This document shows positions 15,829 to 24,385 of a DNA stretch of 30,499 bases, one piece after another. The first letter of the stretch is position 1; every line of letters begins with the position of its first letter. The DNA is from JBJXHC01 sp964538485 (GTDB taxonomy: Bacteria > Bacteroidota > Ignavibacteria > UBA10030 > UBA6906), in assembly GCA_964538485.1 (NCBI GenBank), contig CAZIHJ010000034.1, positions 1 through 30,499 on the forward strand. The letters are read 5' to 3'. Under the pieces are notes generated by a model, which saw nothing but the letters and a program-made list of their open reading frames with translations, was not told the origin of the DNA and did not search any database. The translations under genes and the position numbers were made by a program.

Positions 15829-16578
15829 TGGGTGGGCACTGTTACCGTTGATCGTGCGTACTACAATTTCACCAAACGGTTCGATGCAGAGGGAACGCTC
15901 AGATTCTCCGGCGACTTCTTGAACCCCGAACTGGATATCACTGCCCGGTACCGCGGCATTCGCACGATTGCAGACTCGCTCGGCAGCAGGACGGAACCGG
16001 TGGAAGTCATTCTGAAAATCTCCGGGACCAGATTCGAGCCGACGCTGAACATCTCCATGACCATCGACAACCAGGATTATTACAGTTATATAGGACCCAA
16101 GTCCTCGGACGTCAATTCCGATGCCATTCAATTCCTGATTACCGGAAGTTTCCCTCTGACCGAATCACAAAAGAACGACATCGCAGCCGATATCAGGTCT
16201 ACCGTCGGCTCATCTCTTGTGACCGGAGCCACGTCGTTGCTGTCGAGTACACTGTCGGAATTTCTCCGTCGGGAAACGGGTTTTATCACGTCCATTGAGC
16301 TGGGTTACGGCACACAGGGCAATATCGGCGAATCAGCGGATATACGCATCAGTGGCGTCGTGGGAGACGGACTGTGGAGGATTGGCGGCAAGGTGCTGAG
16401 TGATCCGTTCAACAATGCCAACATCAGCCTGTTGTATTCCCTCGGCGAGATCTTTGACAATTCATCGTTACGGAATTTCATGTTTGAGCTGGAACGTCGC
16501 GTCGAGACCACCATCGGCCAGTTCAGTGACCGGAAAGAGATCAATTCGGCGCGTCTGTTCTATCGTTTTTCATTCTAA
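15829..16578 (+). CDS. tamB: TamB-like protein, C-terminal DUF490 part after the gap
   Basis: The 3' part of the gene that begins at 12333. The first apparent start, TTG/GTG near 15829-15832, is internal and not a real start. About 248 residues are visible: WVGTVTVDRAYYNF, FSGDFLNPELDITARYR, VILKISGTRFEPTLNISM, then DAIQFLITGSFPL and VGSSLVTGATSLLSSTLSEFLRR. It ends in LNP-type barrel-like strands and SARLFYRFSF. This order is the conserved TamB C-terminal domain that meets the outer-membrane partner. The total protein would be at least about 1400 residues, within the family range. RNase R begins about 16 nt after the TAA. Confidence 0.9.
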   Translation, partial: WVGTVTVDRAYYNFTKRFDAEGTLRFSGDFLNPELDITARYRGIRTIADSLGSRTEPVEVILKISGTRFEPTLNISMTIDNQDYYSYIGPKSSDVNSDAIQFLITGSFPLTESQKNDIAADIRSTVGSSLVTGATSLLSSTLSEFLRRETGFITSIELGYGTQGNIGESADIRISGVVGDGLWRIGGKVLSDPFNNANISLLYSLGEIFDNSSLRNFMFELERRVETTIGQFSDRKEINSARLFYRFSF

Positions 16579-16584
16579 TCTCCC

Positions 16585-16597
16585 GGAGCCAGCCATC
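16585..16597 (+). promoter_or_regulatory. Ribosome-binding site and candidate ATC start of RNase R
   Basis: GGAG at 16585-16588, six bases (CCAGCC), then ATC at 16595-16597, in frame with RNase R and 16 nt past the tamB stop. No ATG, GTG or TTG lies at a comparable position. The only in-frame canonical start close by is GTG 16526, inside tamB and without a Shine-Dalgarno. Confidence 0.45.
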
Positions 16598-18748
16598 GCC
16601 TCACTCAAGAAACGCCTCCTCACATTTCTCTCGGAACACTCCGGAGAATCGTTTACCACCAAAACCATCGCGAAGCGTCTGAGGTTGAAAGCGCGGGAAG
16701 AGTATCACGGAATGCTTGACCTGGTGCAAGACCTTGTTGACGACGGGACGCTGGCACGCGATGAAGACGGGCAGATTCTCTACCGGGGCGCCCGTGAGGA
16801 GCGTCCCACCGGACGCAGGAAGAATACGGTCACGGGGCGGCTGATGATGACACGCCGCGGGTTTGGTTTTGTCCGTGTTGAAGGGATGGACGACGACATC
16901 TATATTTCTCCCAAACACCTGCGGACGGCGCTGAATGGCGACATGGTGGAAGTCGTTCCATTTGCCAGATCGATTTCGCGGAGGAGAGACGGCGACAGCC
17001 GCATTGAAGGCGAAGTGGTTGCAATTCTGGAGCGTGAGCCACGGGTTGTTGTAGGAACACTGCAGCACAAGCGCAACCTCATATTTGTTGTTCCTGATGA
17101 TCATCGTATTCCCCTTGATATTCACGTGGCAGAAAAAGATTTGCACGGAGCGCAACGCGGCGACAAAGTGATCGTGCAGATGGATGCCTGGGAGGATGAA
17201 CATCTCCAGCCCGAGGGAACGATTGTCGAAGTACTCGGGAAGTCGGGTGATCCGCGGGTGGAGGTTCTCAGCGTCGCGCGTGCACATGGCTTGCCGATGA
17301 AGTTTCCGCCTGAAGTTGAACGGGAAGCAGCGACCATGGCAGCACCCGTGGACGGTGCTGATGCAGGTGGCAGGCTCGATCTCCGCCGCACGCTCTGTGT
17401 GACCATTGATCCTGCGGATGCAAAGGACTTTGATGATGCGGTATCGTATGAACAGCTTGACAACGGTCTTCATCGGATAGGAGTACATATTGCCGATGTG
17501 AGCCACTATGTGCAGGAAGGGTCTGCCCTTGATCGCGAAGCCCTGGCACGTGGTACCAGCGTGTACCTCGTCAACGAAGTGGTACCAATGCTGCCCGAGC
17601 ATCTGTCGAACGATCTTTGCAGTCTCAAACCTCACTGCGACCGTTATACGTGCACCGTGATGATGGATGTCAATGAAAGCGGTAAGGTGGAATCATACGA
17701 CATACGCAAGAGCATCATCCACAGCGCGCGAAGATTTACGTACGAAGAAGTTCAGGAGATTCTCGTAAGCGGGCGCGGTGAACATGCGGATATGCTGTTG
17801 CCGCTGTTCCAGCAAACGCAGGTTCTGCTCAAGCGTCGCAGAAAAAACGGCAGTATTGACTTCGATACCGGAGAGGCAAAGTTCCGCTTTGATGCGGATG
17901 GCCTCCCGACCGAGATCATCAAGAAGACACGTCTTGACGCCCACCGACTTATTGAAGAGTGTATGCTTTTGGCAAACAAGACCGTGGCGAAACACATTGG
18001 CCAGATAAAAAAGGAGGCACAAGCGAAGCCATTTGTGTACCGCGTGCACGATCTTCCCGACCCCGGAAAACTGGCCGACCTTTCCCGATTTGTCAAGCAG
18101 TTTGGGTATTCATTTGATGTGCAACAAGGTGTTTCGGCGCGATCCATGCAACGGCTTTTGGATAAAGTGCATGGATCGGACGTTGAGACTGTCATTAACG
18201 AGGTCGCCCTGCGATCGATGGCCAAAGCGGTGTATTCAGAAAAGAACATCGGACACTTCGGACTGGCGTTTAAATACTACACACATTTTACTTCACCCAT
18301 CCGGCGATATCCGGATCTCGTTGTCCATCGACTTTTGGAGGAATATCAGAAGGAAATTACCCCCAACCGGCGAGCAGAGCTGGCACAGCGGTTGCCGGTT
18401 GTTTGTCGCCAATCCTCCGACAGGGAGCGCGTTGCGGTCGAAGCGGAACGTGATTCCGTAAAGGTGATGCAGGTGGAGTATATGAAACGCCATATAGGCG
18501 ACGAGTTTGAAGGAGTGATTGGCGGGGTGACCAATTTTGGACTCTTTGTCGAAATCAACGATCTGCTTGTGGAAGGAATGATCAGGGTACGCGATCTTCT
18601 CGACGATTACTACCTGTATGATGAAAAGCACTATTCTCTGAAAGGAAGAAGCCGCGGCCGCGTATTTCGGCTCGGAGACAAGGTACGTGTCCGGGTTGTT
18701 TCAGTTGATCCGGAGGAGCGGGAGATTAATTTTGAGGTTGCAGATTGA
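16595..18748 (+). CDS. rnr: Ribonuclease R (RNB-family 3'-5' exoribonuclease)
   Basis: A processive 3'-5' exoribonuclease that degrades structured RNA. It has an N-terminal winged-helix region (about 1-60), cold-shock/OB domains (GRLMMTRRGFGFVRVEG, DDIYISPKHL), and the RNB catalytic domain with TIDPADAKDFDDAVSYE supplying the metal-binding Asp cluster. HIADVSHYVQ, HFTSPIRRYPDLVVHR and a C-terminal S1 domain (GDEFEGVIGGVTNFGLFVEI to REINFEV) complete it. About 717 residues if started at ATC 16595, the best-placed site after GGAG; 740 if GTG 16526 is used. There is no Lys-rich tail like that of E. coli RNase R. It is probably translated from the tamB transcript. Function is certain; the start codon is not. 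Confidence 0.95.
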   Translation: MASLKKRLLTFLSEHSGESFTTKTIAKRLRLKAREEYHGMLDLVQDLVDDGTLARDEDGQILYRGAREERPTGRRKNTVTGRLMMTRRGFGFVRVEGMDDDIYISPKHLRTALNGDMVEVVPFARSISRRRDGDSRIEGEVVAILEREPRVVVGTLQHKRNLIFVVPDDHRIPLDIHVAEKDLHGAQRGDKVIVQMDAWEDEHLQPEGTIVEVLGKSGDPRVEVLSVARAHGLPMKFPPEVEREAATMAAPVDGADAGGRLDLRRTLCVTIDPADAKDFDDAVSYEQLDNGLHRIGVHIADVSHYVQEGSALDREALARGTSVYLVNEVVPMLPEHLSNDLCSLKPHCDRYTCTVMMDVNESGKVESYDIRKSIIHSARRFTYEEVQEILVSGRGEHADMLLPLFQQTQVLLKRRRKNGSIDFDTGEAKFRFDADGLPTEIIKKTRLDAHRLIEECMLLANKTVAKHIGQIKKEAQAKPFVYRVHDLPDPGKLADLSRFVKQFGYSFDVQQGVSARSMQRLLDKVHGSDVETVINEVALRSMAKAVYSEKNIGHFGLAFKYYTHFTSPIRRYPDLVVHRLLEEYQKEITPNRRAELAQRLPVVCRQSSDRERVAVEAERDSVKVMQVEYMKRHIGDEFEGVIGGVTNFGLFVEINDLLVEGMIRVRDLLDDYYLYDEKHYSLKGRSRGRVFRLGDKVRVRVVSVDPEEREINFEVAD

Positions 18749-18796
18749 CTTTCCAGAACTTTCCGGCACCGGCCACGTTTTCATATCATGGGTTCA

Positions 18797-18825
18797 TTGC
18801 ATTTTCCGGCCCAGTTCCTTATGAT
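18797..18825 (+). promoter_or_regulatory. Promoter of the protease-propeller-barrel gene
   Basis: TTGCAT (18797-18802), 17 bases, TATGAT (18820-18825), placed 41 nt before the ATG at 18867 in the 118-nt gap after RNase R. It suggests the outer-membrane protein has its own transcript. Confidence 0.6.
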
Positions 18826-18866
18826 AAATCACAACTACAACGCTGTTCTTCTACGGTGAGGGGCTT

Positions 18867-21800
18867 ATGAACGTGCGATGTCTATTACTTCTTGTGCTGT
18901 TGACGCTGCTGCCTGCAGCCGCGTTCAGTCAGGACGGGTTGTTCGGGAAGAACAAGGTCCAGTACACAAAATTCAACTGGTCATTCATCCAATCCGACCA
19001 TTTTGATGTGTATTTCAGTGATGATGGCAAATACCTGGCCGAGTTCACAGCGCTCGCCGCCGAATCCGCATACACATCGGTCAGCAAATCATTCCGATAC
19101 CATATTGTCAATCGTATCCCCATTATCGTCTACAATTCCCACAACGAATTTCAACAGACGAATGTCATTGGCGAGTATCTTGAAGAGGGAATAGGTGGCG
19201 TAACGGAATTGTTCAAGAACCGGATCGTTCTCCCATTTGAAGGTGACTACAAAAAATTCCGTCATGTGATTCATCACGAGCTCGTTCATGCGATCATCAA
19301 TGATATGTTTTACGGCGGCTCCATCCAGTCGATCATCGCAAACAACATCACCCTTCAACTTCCGCTTTGGTTTAATGAAGGAATTGCCGAGTACGAGGCT
19401 CTGAAATGGGATACCAACTCGGACATGTTCCTGCGCGATGCCACCGTTCACGAGAACCTTCCGGAGATCAACAGGTTGAACGGCTACTTTGCATACCGCG
19501 GAGGTCAATCGGTGTGGTGGTTTATCGCGCGCAAGTATGGCGAACAAAAAATCGGTGAGATTCTTAATCGTATCAAAAGTACACGTAATGTCGAGGCAGG
19601 GTTCCGCGGGGCAATCGGCATCGGCCTTGAAGAATTGACCGAGCGTTGGCAGAAGGACCAGAAGGTGATGTACTGGCCTGATATTGCCAAACGTGAAGAG
19701 CCCCCCGATTATGCACGCCGGCTGACTGACCATCGCAAAGACGGGGGATTCTATAATACCAGTCCCGCAATCTCGCCCCAGGGCGATCGTGTGGCGTTCA
19801 TTTCCAACCGGAGTGACTTCTTTGATGTGTTTGTCATGAGCGCAACCGATGGTCGCATCATCGACAAGATCGTTGATGGGCAACAAACAAACGACCTTGA
19901 AGAGTTGCATCTTCTCACCCCCGGTATCAGCTGGTCGCCGGAAGGCGACCGGATAGCACTGGCTACCAAAGCAGGTGAACAAGATGCAATTTTGTTGATC
20001 GGGGTGGAGAGCGGAGAAACCGAAAAGCTCGCCTTCGGTCTTGACGGCATCTTCTCTGTTGAGTGGTCACCGATCGGCGACAAAATCGCCTTCGTCGGTA
20101 ACACAGCCCACCAGTCGGATATTTTTGTGTACGACTTCGCCAAGCGCGAGGTATTGAATCTGACCAATGACATCTTTAGTGACTCCGATCCCGGCTGGTC
20201 GCCCGACGGAAAGACACTCTACTTTTCTTCAGATCGAAAAGCCCACCTCAACGATGTCGGGCAGGTGATGCATGAGGTGGATTATGGTGATCTTGATCTG
20301 TATGCACTTGATGTCTCCTCCCGTCAAATCAGCCGCATCACCGAATGGCCGGAGAGCGACGAATCATCTTCAGTGGTATCACCCGACGGGAAGAAATTAT
20401 TGTTTGTGTCAGACCGGAACGGCATCAACAATATCTACGAGTGGAATCTCGAAACATCAGCATTCAAGCCCGTGACAAACTCGCTGAGCGGAGTGTATCA
20501 ACTCACCCTTTCCAAAGATGGCAGTAAACTGGCGTTCTCATCGTTGCATAATTCCGGCTTTGATCTGTTCCTGCTGCGGAATCCGTTTGAGCGTAATATC
20601 AAAATGGCGGAACTTGAGCACACGGAGTTTTTCAAAGGCAGGATAAAGCACCTGGCGGCGGTCGATTCCACCGCCGTGGAAACGGCGTTGGCTCCCATGG
20701 CACAGGACACGTTGAGAGACTCGCTGGGCTTGTACGGTACCGTTCAGATCGACTTCAGCAGTTATGCGGACGAAGCCAACGATGGGGGGAACATCCCGAG
20801 TGATTCGACGATTGCACGGCTTCCGCGTATCGCAGGTAATGTCGATGACGATGGAAAATACAAGGTCAGCAAATACAAACTGAATTTCTCTCCCGATATT
20901 ATCTATGGTAATGCTGGGTACGACACGTTTTACGGCGTCACCGGATCCACGATTATGGCATTCAGTGATCTCCTTGGCGATCACCAAATTGTGTTCTCCA
21001 CGAACCTCCTTCTTGATCTGAAAAACAGCGACTACGGTCTCCAGTATTTCTATCTCCCTGAACGCACGGACTACGGATTTTCCGGATTTCACAGTGCCCG
21101 CTTCGTTATTGTCGATGATGCGTACAATGGGAGTCTTTATCGTTTTCGCACGTATGGTTTCAACCTTGTTGCGTCCTATCCGTTTGACCGGTTCAACCGG
21201 GTCGACGGCGGTTTGAGCTGGTTCAATGTATCGAAGGAGAACCTCGACGAAGTTGCCGACCCTGTTCAAAAACGCACAGTGCTGTTGGGCTCGCTCGGCT
21301 ATACGCATGATACGGTTCTCTGGGGTTACACAGCACCGGTGAATGGCTCCCGTTACTCCTTCAATCTGTTTGGTACACCGCGACTTGGCGCCGACGGATT
21401 GAGCTTCATTAATGTCACCGGTGACTACCGTACGTACCTTCGCCTGGGCCGTAACTACAGTCTCGCTCTCCGCCTTGCCGGGGGAGGAAGCTTCGGGGGA
21501 AACCCGCAGAAGTTCGTGATTGGCGGTGTTGACAATTGGATCAACAGGACGTTTGAGGGAGGGTACGTGCCTTTGGAGGATGCCGAGGATTATCTTTTCC
21601 TGCAGACCGGCCTTCCGCTACGCGGGTACAACTATAATGCAGCGATCGGTTCACGGTACGGGATGTTCAATTTTGAGTTCCGGTATCCGCTGTTTGCCTT
21701 TTTGCAGGCAGGTCCGCTTCCTATCGGACTCCAGAGCATTGCCGGCGCGGTGTTCTTCGATATGGGAGGCGCCTGGAATAAAGAGCGTGACTTTGTTGCC

Positions 21801-21974
21801 TTCACACGTGATGCTGAAGGGAACCTGGTCTCCCGCGATCTCCTGATGGGAATGGGAACTGGGACGAGGGTGTTCCTGCTCTGGTTTCTCGTTCGTTTTG
21901 ACGTCGCCTGGGCGTGGAATGTCAACGGCTTCTCCGAACCGAAGTACTATTTTTCACTCGGCGCAGATTTCTAA
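18867..21974 (+). CDS. Outer-membrane protein: gluzincin-like peptidase, PD40 beta-propeller and BamA-like barrel
   Basis: A 1035-residue protein with a signal peptide (about 1-21). Residues about 30-280 look like a zinc peptidase of the gluzincin/peptidase-MA type: HELVH at 137-141 and LWFNEGIAEYE at 167-177, where Glu171 could be the third zinc ligand. Residues about 290-575 hold six PD40/TolB-type blades, with repeated SPdGdrIAF-like cores (SPQGDRVAFISNRSD, WSPDGKTLYFSSDRK, SPDGKKLLFVSDRN). Residues about 670-1035 form a D15/BamA-type barrel with PLRGYNYN (Arg919-Gly920-Tyr921) and a terminal YYFSLGADF. No POTRA domain is visible. GAGG precedes ATG 18867. Related propeller-barrel proteins are known in the Bacteroidota/Chlorobi and are often labelled TolB- or BamA-like; a true function is not established. 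Proteolysis is inferred from motifs alone. Confidence 0.88.
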   Translation: MNVRCLLLLVLLTLLPAAAFSQDGLFGKNKVQYTKFNWSFIQSDHFDVYFSDDGKYLAEFTALAAESAYTSVSKSFRYHIVNRIPIIVYNSHNEFQQTNVIGEYLEEGIGGVTELFKNRIVLPFEGDYKKFRHVIHHELVHAIINDMFYGGSIQSIIANNITLQLPLWFNEGIAEYEALKWDTNSDMFLRDATVHENLPEINRLNGYFAYRGGQSVWWFIARKYGEQKIGEILNRIKSTRNVEAGFRGAIGIGLEELTERWQKDQKVMYWPDIAKREEPPDYARRLTDHRKDGGFYNTSPAISPQGDRVAFISNRSDFFDVFVMSATDGRIIDKIVDGQQTNDLEELHLLTPGISWSPEGDRIALATKAGEQDAILLIGVESGETEKLAFGLDGIFSVEWSPIGDKIAFVGNTAHQSDIFVYDFAKREVLNLTNDIFSDSDPGWSPDGKTLYFSSDRKAHLNDVGQVMHEVDYGDLDLYALDVSSRQISRITEWPESDESSSVVSPDGKKLLFVSDRNGINNIYEWNLETSAFKPVTNSLSGVYQLTLSKDGSKLAFSSLHNSGFDLFLLRNPFERNIKMAELEHTEFFKGRIKHLAAVDSTAVETALAPMAQDTLRDSLGLYGTVQIDFSSYADEANDGGNIPSDSTIARLPRIAGNVDDDGKYKVSKYKLNFSPDIIYGNAGYDTFYGVTGSTIMAFSDLLGDHQIVFSTNLLLDLKNSDYGLQYFYLPERTDYGFSGFHSARFVIVDDAYNGSLYRFRTYGFNLVASYPFDRFNRVDGGLSWFNVSKENLDEVADPVQKRTVLLGSLGYTHDTVLWGYTAPVNGSRYSFNLFGTPRLGADGLSFINVTGDYRTYLRLGRNYSLALRLAGGGSFGGNPQKFVIGGVDNWINRTFEGGYVPLEDAEDYLFLQTGLPLRGYNYNAAIGSRYGMFNFEFRYPLFAFLQAGPLPIGLQSIAGAVFFDMGGAWNKERDFVAFTRDAEGNLVSRDLLMGMGTGTRVFLLWFLVRFDVAWAWNVNGFSEPKYYFSLGADF

Positions 21975-21992
21975 GGCAAACACATTTGTCAA

Positions 21993-22027
21993 AACGAAAA
22001 TGCCCCGTTGACCGGGGCATTTTCGTT
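21993..22027. terminator. Bidirectional terminator between convergent genes
   Basis: A perfect 15-bp inverted repeat (AACGAAAATGCCCCG / CGGGGCATTTTCGTT) with a 5-nt loop lies between the stop codons of the plus-strand outer-membrane gene (21974) and the minus-strand kinase (22045). The GC core with A- and T-runs in its arms gives a U-rich tail in either direction. Confidence 0.88.
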
Positions 22028-22044
22028 GCAGTCCGGTCCGTCAT

Positions 22045-23517
22045 TTATTGTATCGGCAGCTCAACAGTAAATGTCGTCCCTTTGTCAACAGTGCTGTCGA
22101 TATGGATTGACCCGCGGTGTAATTCCGCGATCCATTTTGCGATGGAGAGTCCGAGCCCTGTTCCGCCCATCTCGCGTGATCTGGCTTTGTCCACCCGGTA
22201 AAACCTGTCGAATACCCGTTCATGGTCTTCGTGTGGAATGCCAATCCCCGTGTCCTTCACCATGAATAATGCCGAACCGTTGCGCCGTTCGACGGCAAGG
22301 CTGACGGAACCTCCCTCCGGCGTGTACTTGATGGCATTATCGATCAGATTCAGAAAGAGCTGTCGCAGACGCACTTTGTCGCCGACGATCGTTATGGGTT
22401 CTGTGTGATGCAGCATGACATGAATATGTTTTGGTTCTGCAAGTACTTCGCTGTCATCAAATAATTCCGCTGCGAGATGTTCGAGATTGACCTCGCTAAA
22501 CTGTGCGTCAAACAAGCCCTGGTCCGCCTTGGCAAGCATCAGCAGATTGTCGATGATGGAGGTGAGCCGGAGGATTTCCTCGAGAGCACTGGCCAGAACA
22601 CGACGGTATTCTTCGGGAGGTTTGGCAGCTCGCAGTGCCAGTTCAATTTCCCCACGCATGATTGTGAGAGGGGTACGCAATTCATGTGAGGCGTCGGCGG
22701 AAAAGCGTTTGATCTGGGCAAACGAGTCGTTCAGGCGCCGGATCATGTCATTGATGGTTGCCGTGAGCCGTCCGATCTCGTCGTTCACATTCCGGACAGG
22801 GATTGTCTGATCAAGGTTCTCCGCTGTGATTTGTCGTGCTCGACGGGTAACCTCCTCAACGGGAGTGAGAGATTTGTGTGCCAGATACAATCCGCCAATG
22901 ACAGAAAGCACGAGAGCGATGGGAATAAGGATGAGAAAAATAGAGTACAGATTCTCCAGGGCTTCACGGAGTTCTTCCAACGGATACCCCACCATAATGG
23001 TGAAGTTCCTGTCTCTGGTGACGGCTGTGCGTATCGGTTCGCCATTCAGATAAACCGTCGCAAGCAGGGTCGCATTCAAGGCCAGTGTATCATTCACCAC
23101 CAGCGAATCAATCCCGAGACTATACGATCGGTAGATGATGGCCCCCTTCCTGTCGGCCACCTGAATGTATGTTTTCTTCGGACTCAACAATGTGTGCTCG
23201 AAGATCCGGTTCCAGATCTCGTCGGCCTCTTGAGCCGTGGAATCCCTGCTCAGGCTGTCCACTACTGCCGGTTGCTGGCGGGGTCGCCCGCGAAGCAGGG
23301 CATCAATCGAACGTTTGCTGGGTTTGACTTTGCTGGCCTGGGGTTGGATGAAATCCCGAACCCAGCGGACTTCATTGCTCAGGGAAATGTCGAGATTATC
23401 TGTAAGGGTTTCGCTCGTATAAAAATAGGATACCACCGCAAAGACAAGAAGGGTGGAAAGGACCAGTAACGAGTACCAAAACGTCAGGCGTGCCCGGATT
23501 GATTGCACCAACCCCAC
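22045..23517 (-). CDS. HAMP-containing sensor histidine kinase (CusS/heavy-metal-sensor type architecture)
   Basis: An inner-membrane sensor kinase of 490 residues. It has TM1 at about 11-33, a periplasmic sensor region at about 34-187, TM2 at about 190-213, a HAMP linker at about 211-265, and HisKA with ADASHELRTPLTIM (His278). The HATPase domain shows NLIDNAIKYTPEGG, DTGIGIP, FDRFYR and GGTGLGLSI. Start GTG 23517 has GGAGGAG about 6 nt upstream, inside the end of the response-regulator gene, whose stop is only 3 nt away, so the pair is coupled. The architecture matches CusS/ArlS-type kinases, but the periplasmic domain gives no motif that identifies a ligand. Confidence 0.95.
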   Translation of the reverse strand: MGLVQSIRARLTFWYSLLVLSTLLVFAVVSYFYTSETLTDNLDISLSNEVRWVRDFIQPQASKVKPSKRSIDALLRGRPRQQPAVVDSLSRDSTAQEADEIWNRIFEHTLLSPKKTYIQVADRKGAIIYRSYSLGIDSLVVNDTLALNATLLATVYLNGEPIRTAVTRDRNFTIMVGYPLEELREALENLYSIFLILIPIALVLSVIGGLYLAHKSLTPVEEVTRRARQITAENLDQTIPVRNVNDEIGRLTATINDMIRRLNDSFAQIKRFSADASHELRTPLTIMRGEIELALRAAKPPEEYRRVLASALEEILRLTSIIDNLLMLAKADQGLFDAQFSEVNLEHLAAELFDDSEVLAEPKHIHVMLHHTEPITIVGDKVRLRQLFLNLIDNAIKYTPEGGSVSLAVERRNGSALFMVKDTGIGIPHEDHERVFDRFYRVDKARSREMGGTGLGLSIAKWIAELHRGSIHIDSTVDKGTTFTVELPIQ

Positions 23518-23520
23518 AGA

Positions 23521-24192
23521 CTACTCCTCCTTCATTACATATCCCACACCCCGAACAGTGTGGATGAGCTTGACCTCGGATCCGCCATCGATTTTATTGC
23601 GAAGGTGATTTACGTAGACGTCAATAATGTTGGTACCGGTATCGAAGTTATAATTCCAGATGTGTTCAGAAATACTCGTCCGGCTCAGTACACGCTCTTT
23701 GTTGCGAAGCAGAAACTCCAGTAATGCATATTCCTTTGCGGTCAGTTCAATGAGCTGTCCGCCGCGTTTTGCTTTATGACTTACGGTGTCCAACTCCAGG
23801 TCAGCGATTGTCAAGACAGTTGCCTTATCGGTGTTCCCGCGCCGGAGTAGTGAGCGGACGCGCGCGAGCAATTCCGCAACGGCAAATGGTTTTGTCAGGT
23901 AGTCATCGGCCCCGCTATCAAGCCCGGCGACCTTGTCCTCGGTTGCAGTCTTTGCGGTGAGCATCAGGGTTGGTGTTTTTCCCTGTTGTGTCCGGAATGT
24001 CTTGATCAGCTCCAGCCCGTTCATCCGGGGCAGCATGAGGTCCAGAACGATCAGGTCGTATGTATCGGAAGTCGCCATTGCCAGGCCCATTTCTCCATCG
24101 TGAGCGACATCCACGACATAGTGTTCCTCTTCAAGGGCTTGCTTGATAAACTGTGCGACTTTCTTTTCGTCTTCTACTACGAGAATGTGCAA
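23521..24192 (-). CDS. OmpR/PhoB-family response regulator
   Basis: A 223-residue DNA-binding regulator, cognate to the kinase just downstream. The receiver domain has the acidic pair Glu7/Asp8, phospho-acceptor Asp51 (VLDLMLPRMNG), Thr79 and Lys101 (LTKPFA). The C-terminal winged helix shows ELTAKEYALLEFLLRN, VLSRTSISEHIW, and NIIDVYVNHLRNKID ending in IHTVRGVGYVM. I place the start at TTG 24192, with AAGGAT about 8 nt upstream, because the longer open frame adds 17 residues without family character and would begin upstream of the promoter -10. The target genes cannot be read from the sequence. Confidence 0.95.
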   Translation of the reverse strand: MHILVVEDEKKVAQFIKQALEEEHYVVDVAHDGEMGLAMATSDTYDLIVLDLMLPRMNGLELIKTFRTQQGKTPTLMLTAKTATEDKVAGLDSGADDYLTKPFAVAELLARVRSLLRRGNTDKATVLTIADLELDTVSHKAKRGGQLIELTAKEYALLEFLLRNKERVLSRTSISEHIWNYNFDTGTNIIDVYVNHLRNKIDGGSEVKLIHTVRGVGYVMKEE

Positions 24193-24214
24193 TGTGATTA
24201 TCCTTTCAATGGAA

Positions 24215-24243
24215 ATGATACTTCTTTTTGAGGATACTTGCAA
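24215..24243 (-). promoter_or_regulatory. Promoter of the response regulator-kinase operon
   Basis: On the minus strand TTGCAA (24243-24238), 17 bases, TATCAT (24220-24215), giving a leader of only about 15-20 nt before TTG 24192. This supports the short start of the regulator. Confidence 0.55.
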
Positions 24244-24288
24244 AGAAGTCGTTGTGGCGGGTTTTTGGCTCCAATTGTCAGGGATAGA

Positions 24289-24317
24289 TTGAAATTCACA
24301 TGGGAGTTTGCTATCCT
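24289..24317 (+). promoter_or_regulatory. Candidate promoter of the single-domain response regulator
   Basis: TTGAAA (24289-24294), 17 bases, TATCCT (24312-24317), about 70 nt before ATG 24386. It faces away from the two-component operon promoter. The -10 is weaker than at the other sites. Confidence 0.4.
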
Positions 24318-24385
24318 ATGCCAGAGGTTTGGTCTCCTTGTGTACATAGGTCGGAAGTTTCAATCAACAACATCCGGGTTAATCA

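Noticed and set aside
16400..16525. Longest open-frame start of RNase R
   Set aside because: It lies deep inside the conserved TamB C-terminus and has no family-like sequence.
16601..17635. 344-codon open frame on the minus strand opposite RNase R
   Set aside because: Antisense shadow of the cold-shock and RNB domains. Its composition is His/Arg/Cys-rich and it resembles no known fold.
19089..19982. 297-codon open frame on the minus strand opposite the peptidase domain
   Set aside because: Antisense shadow with no recognisable motif; the plus-strand frame is clearly coding.
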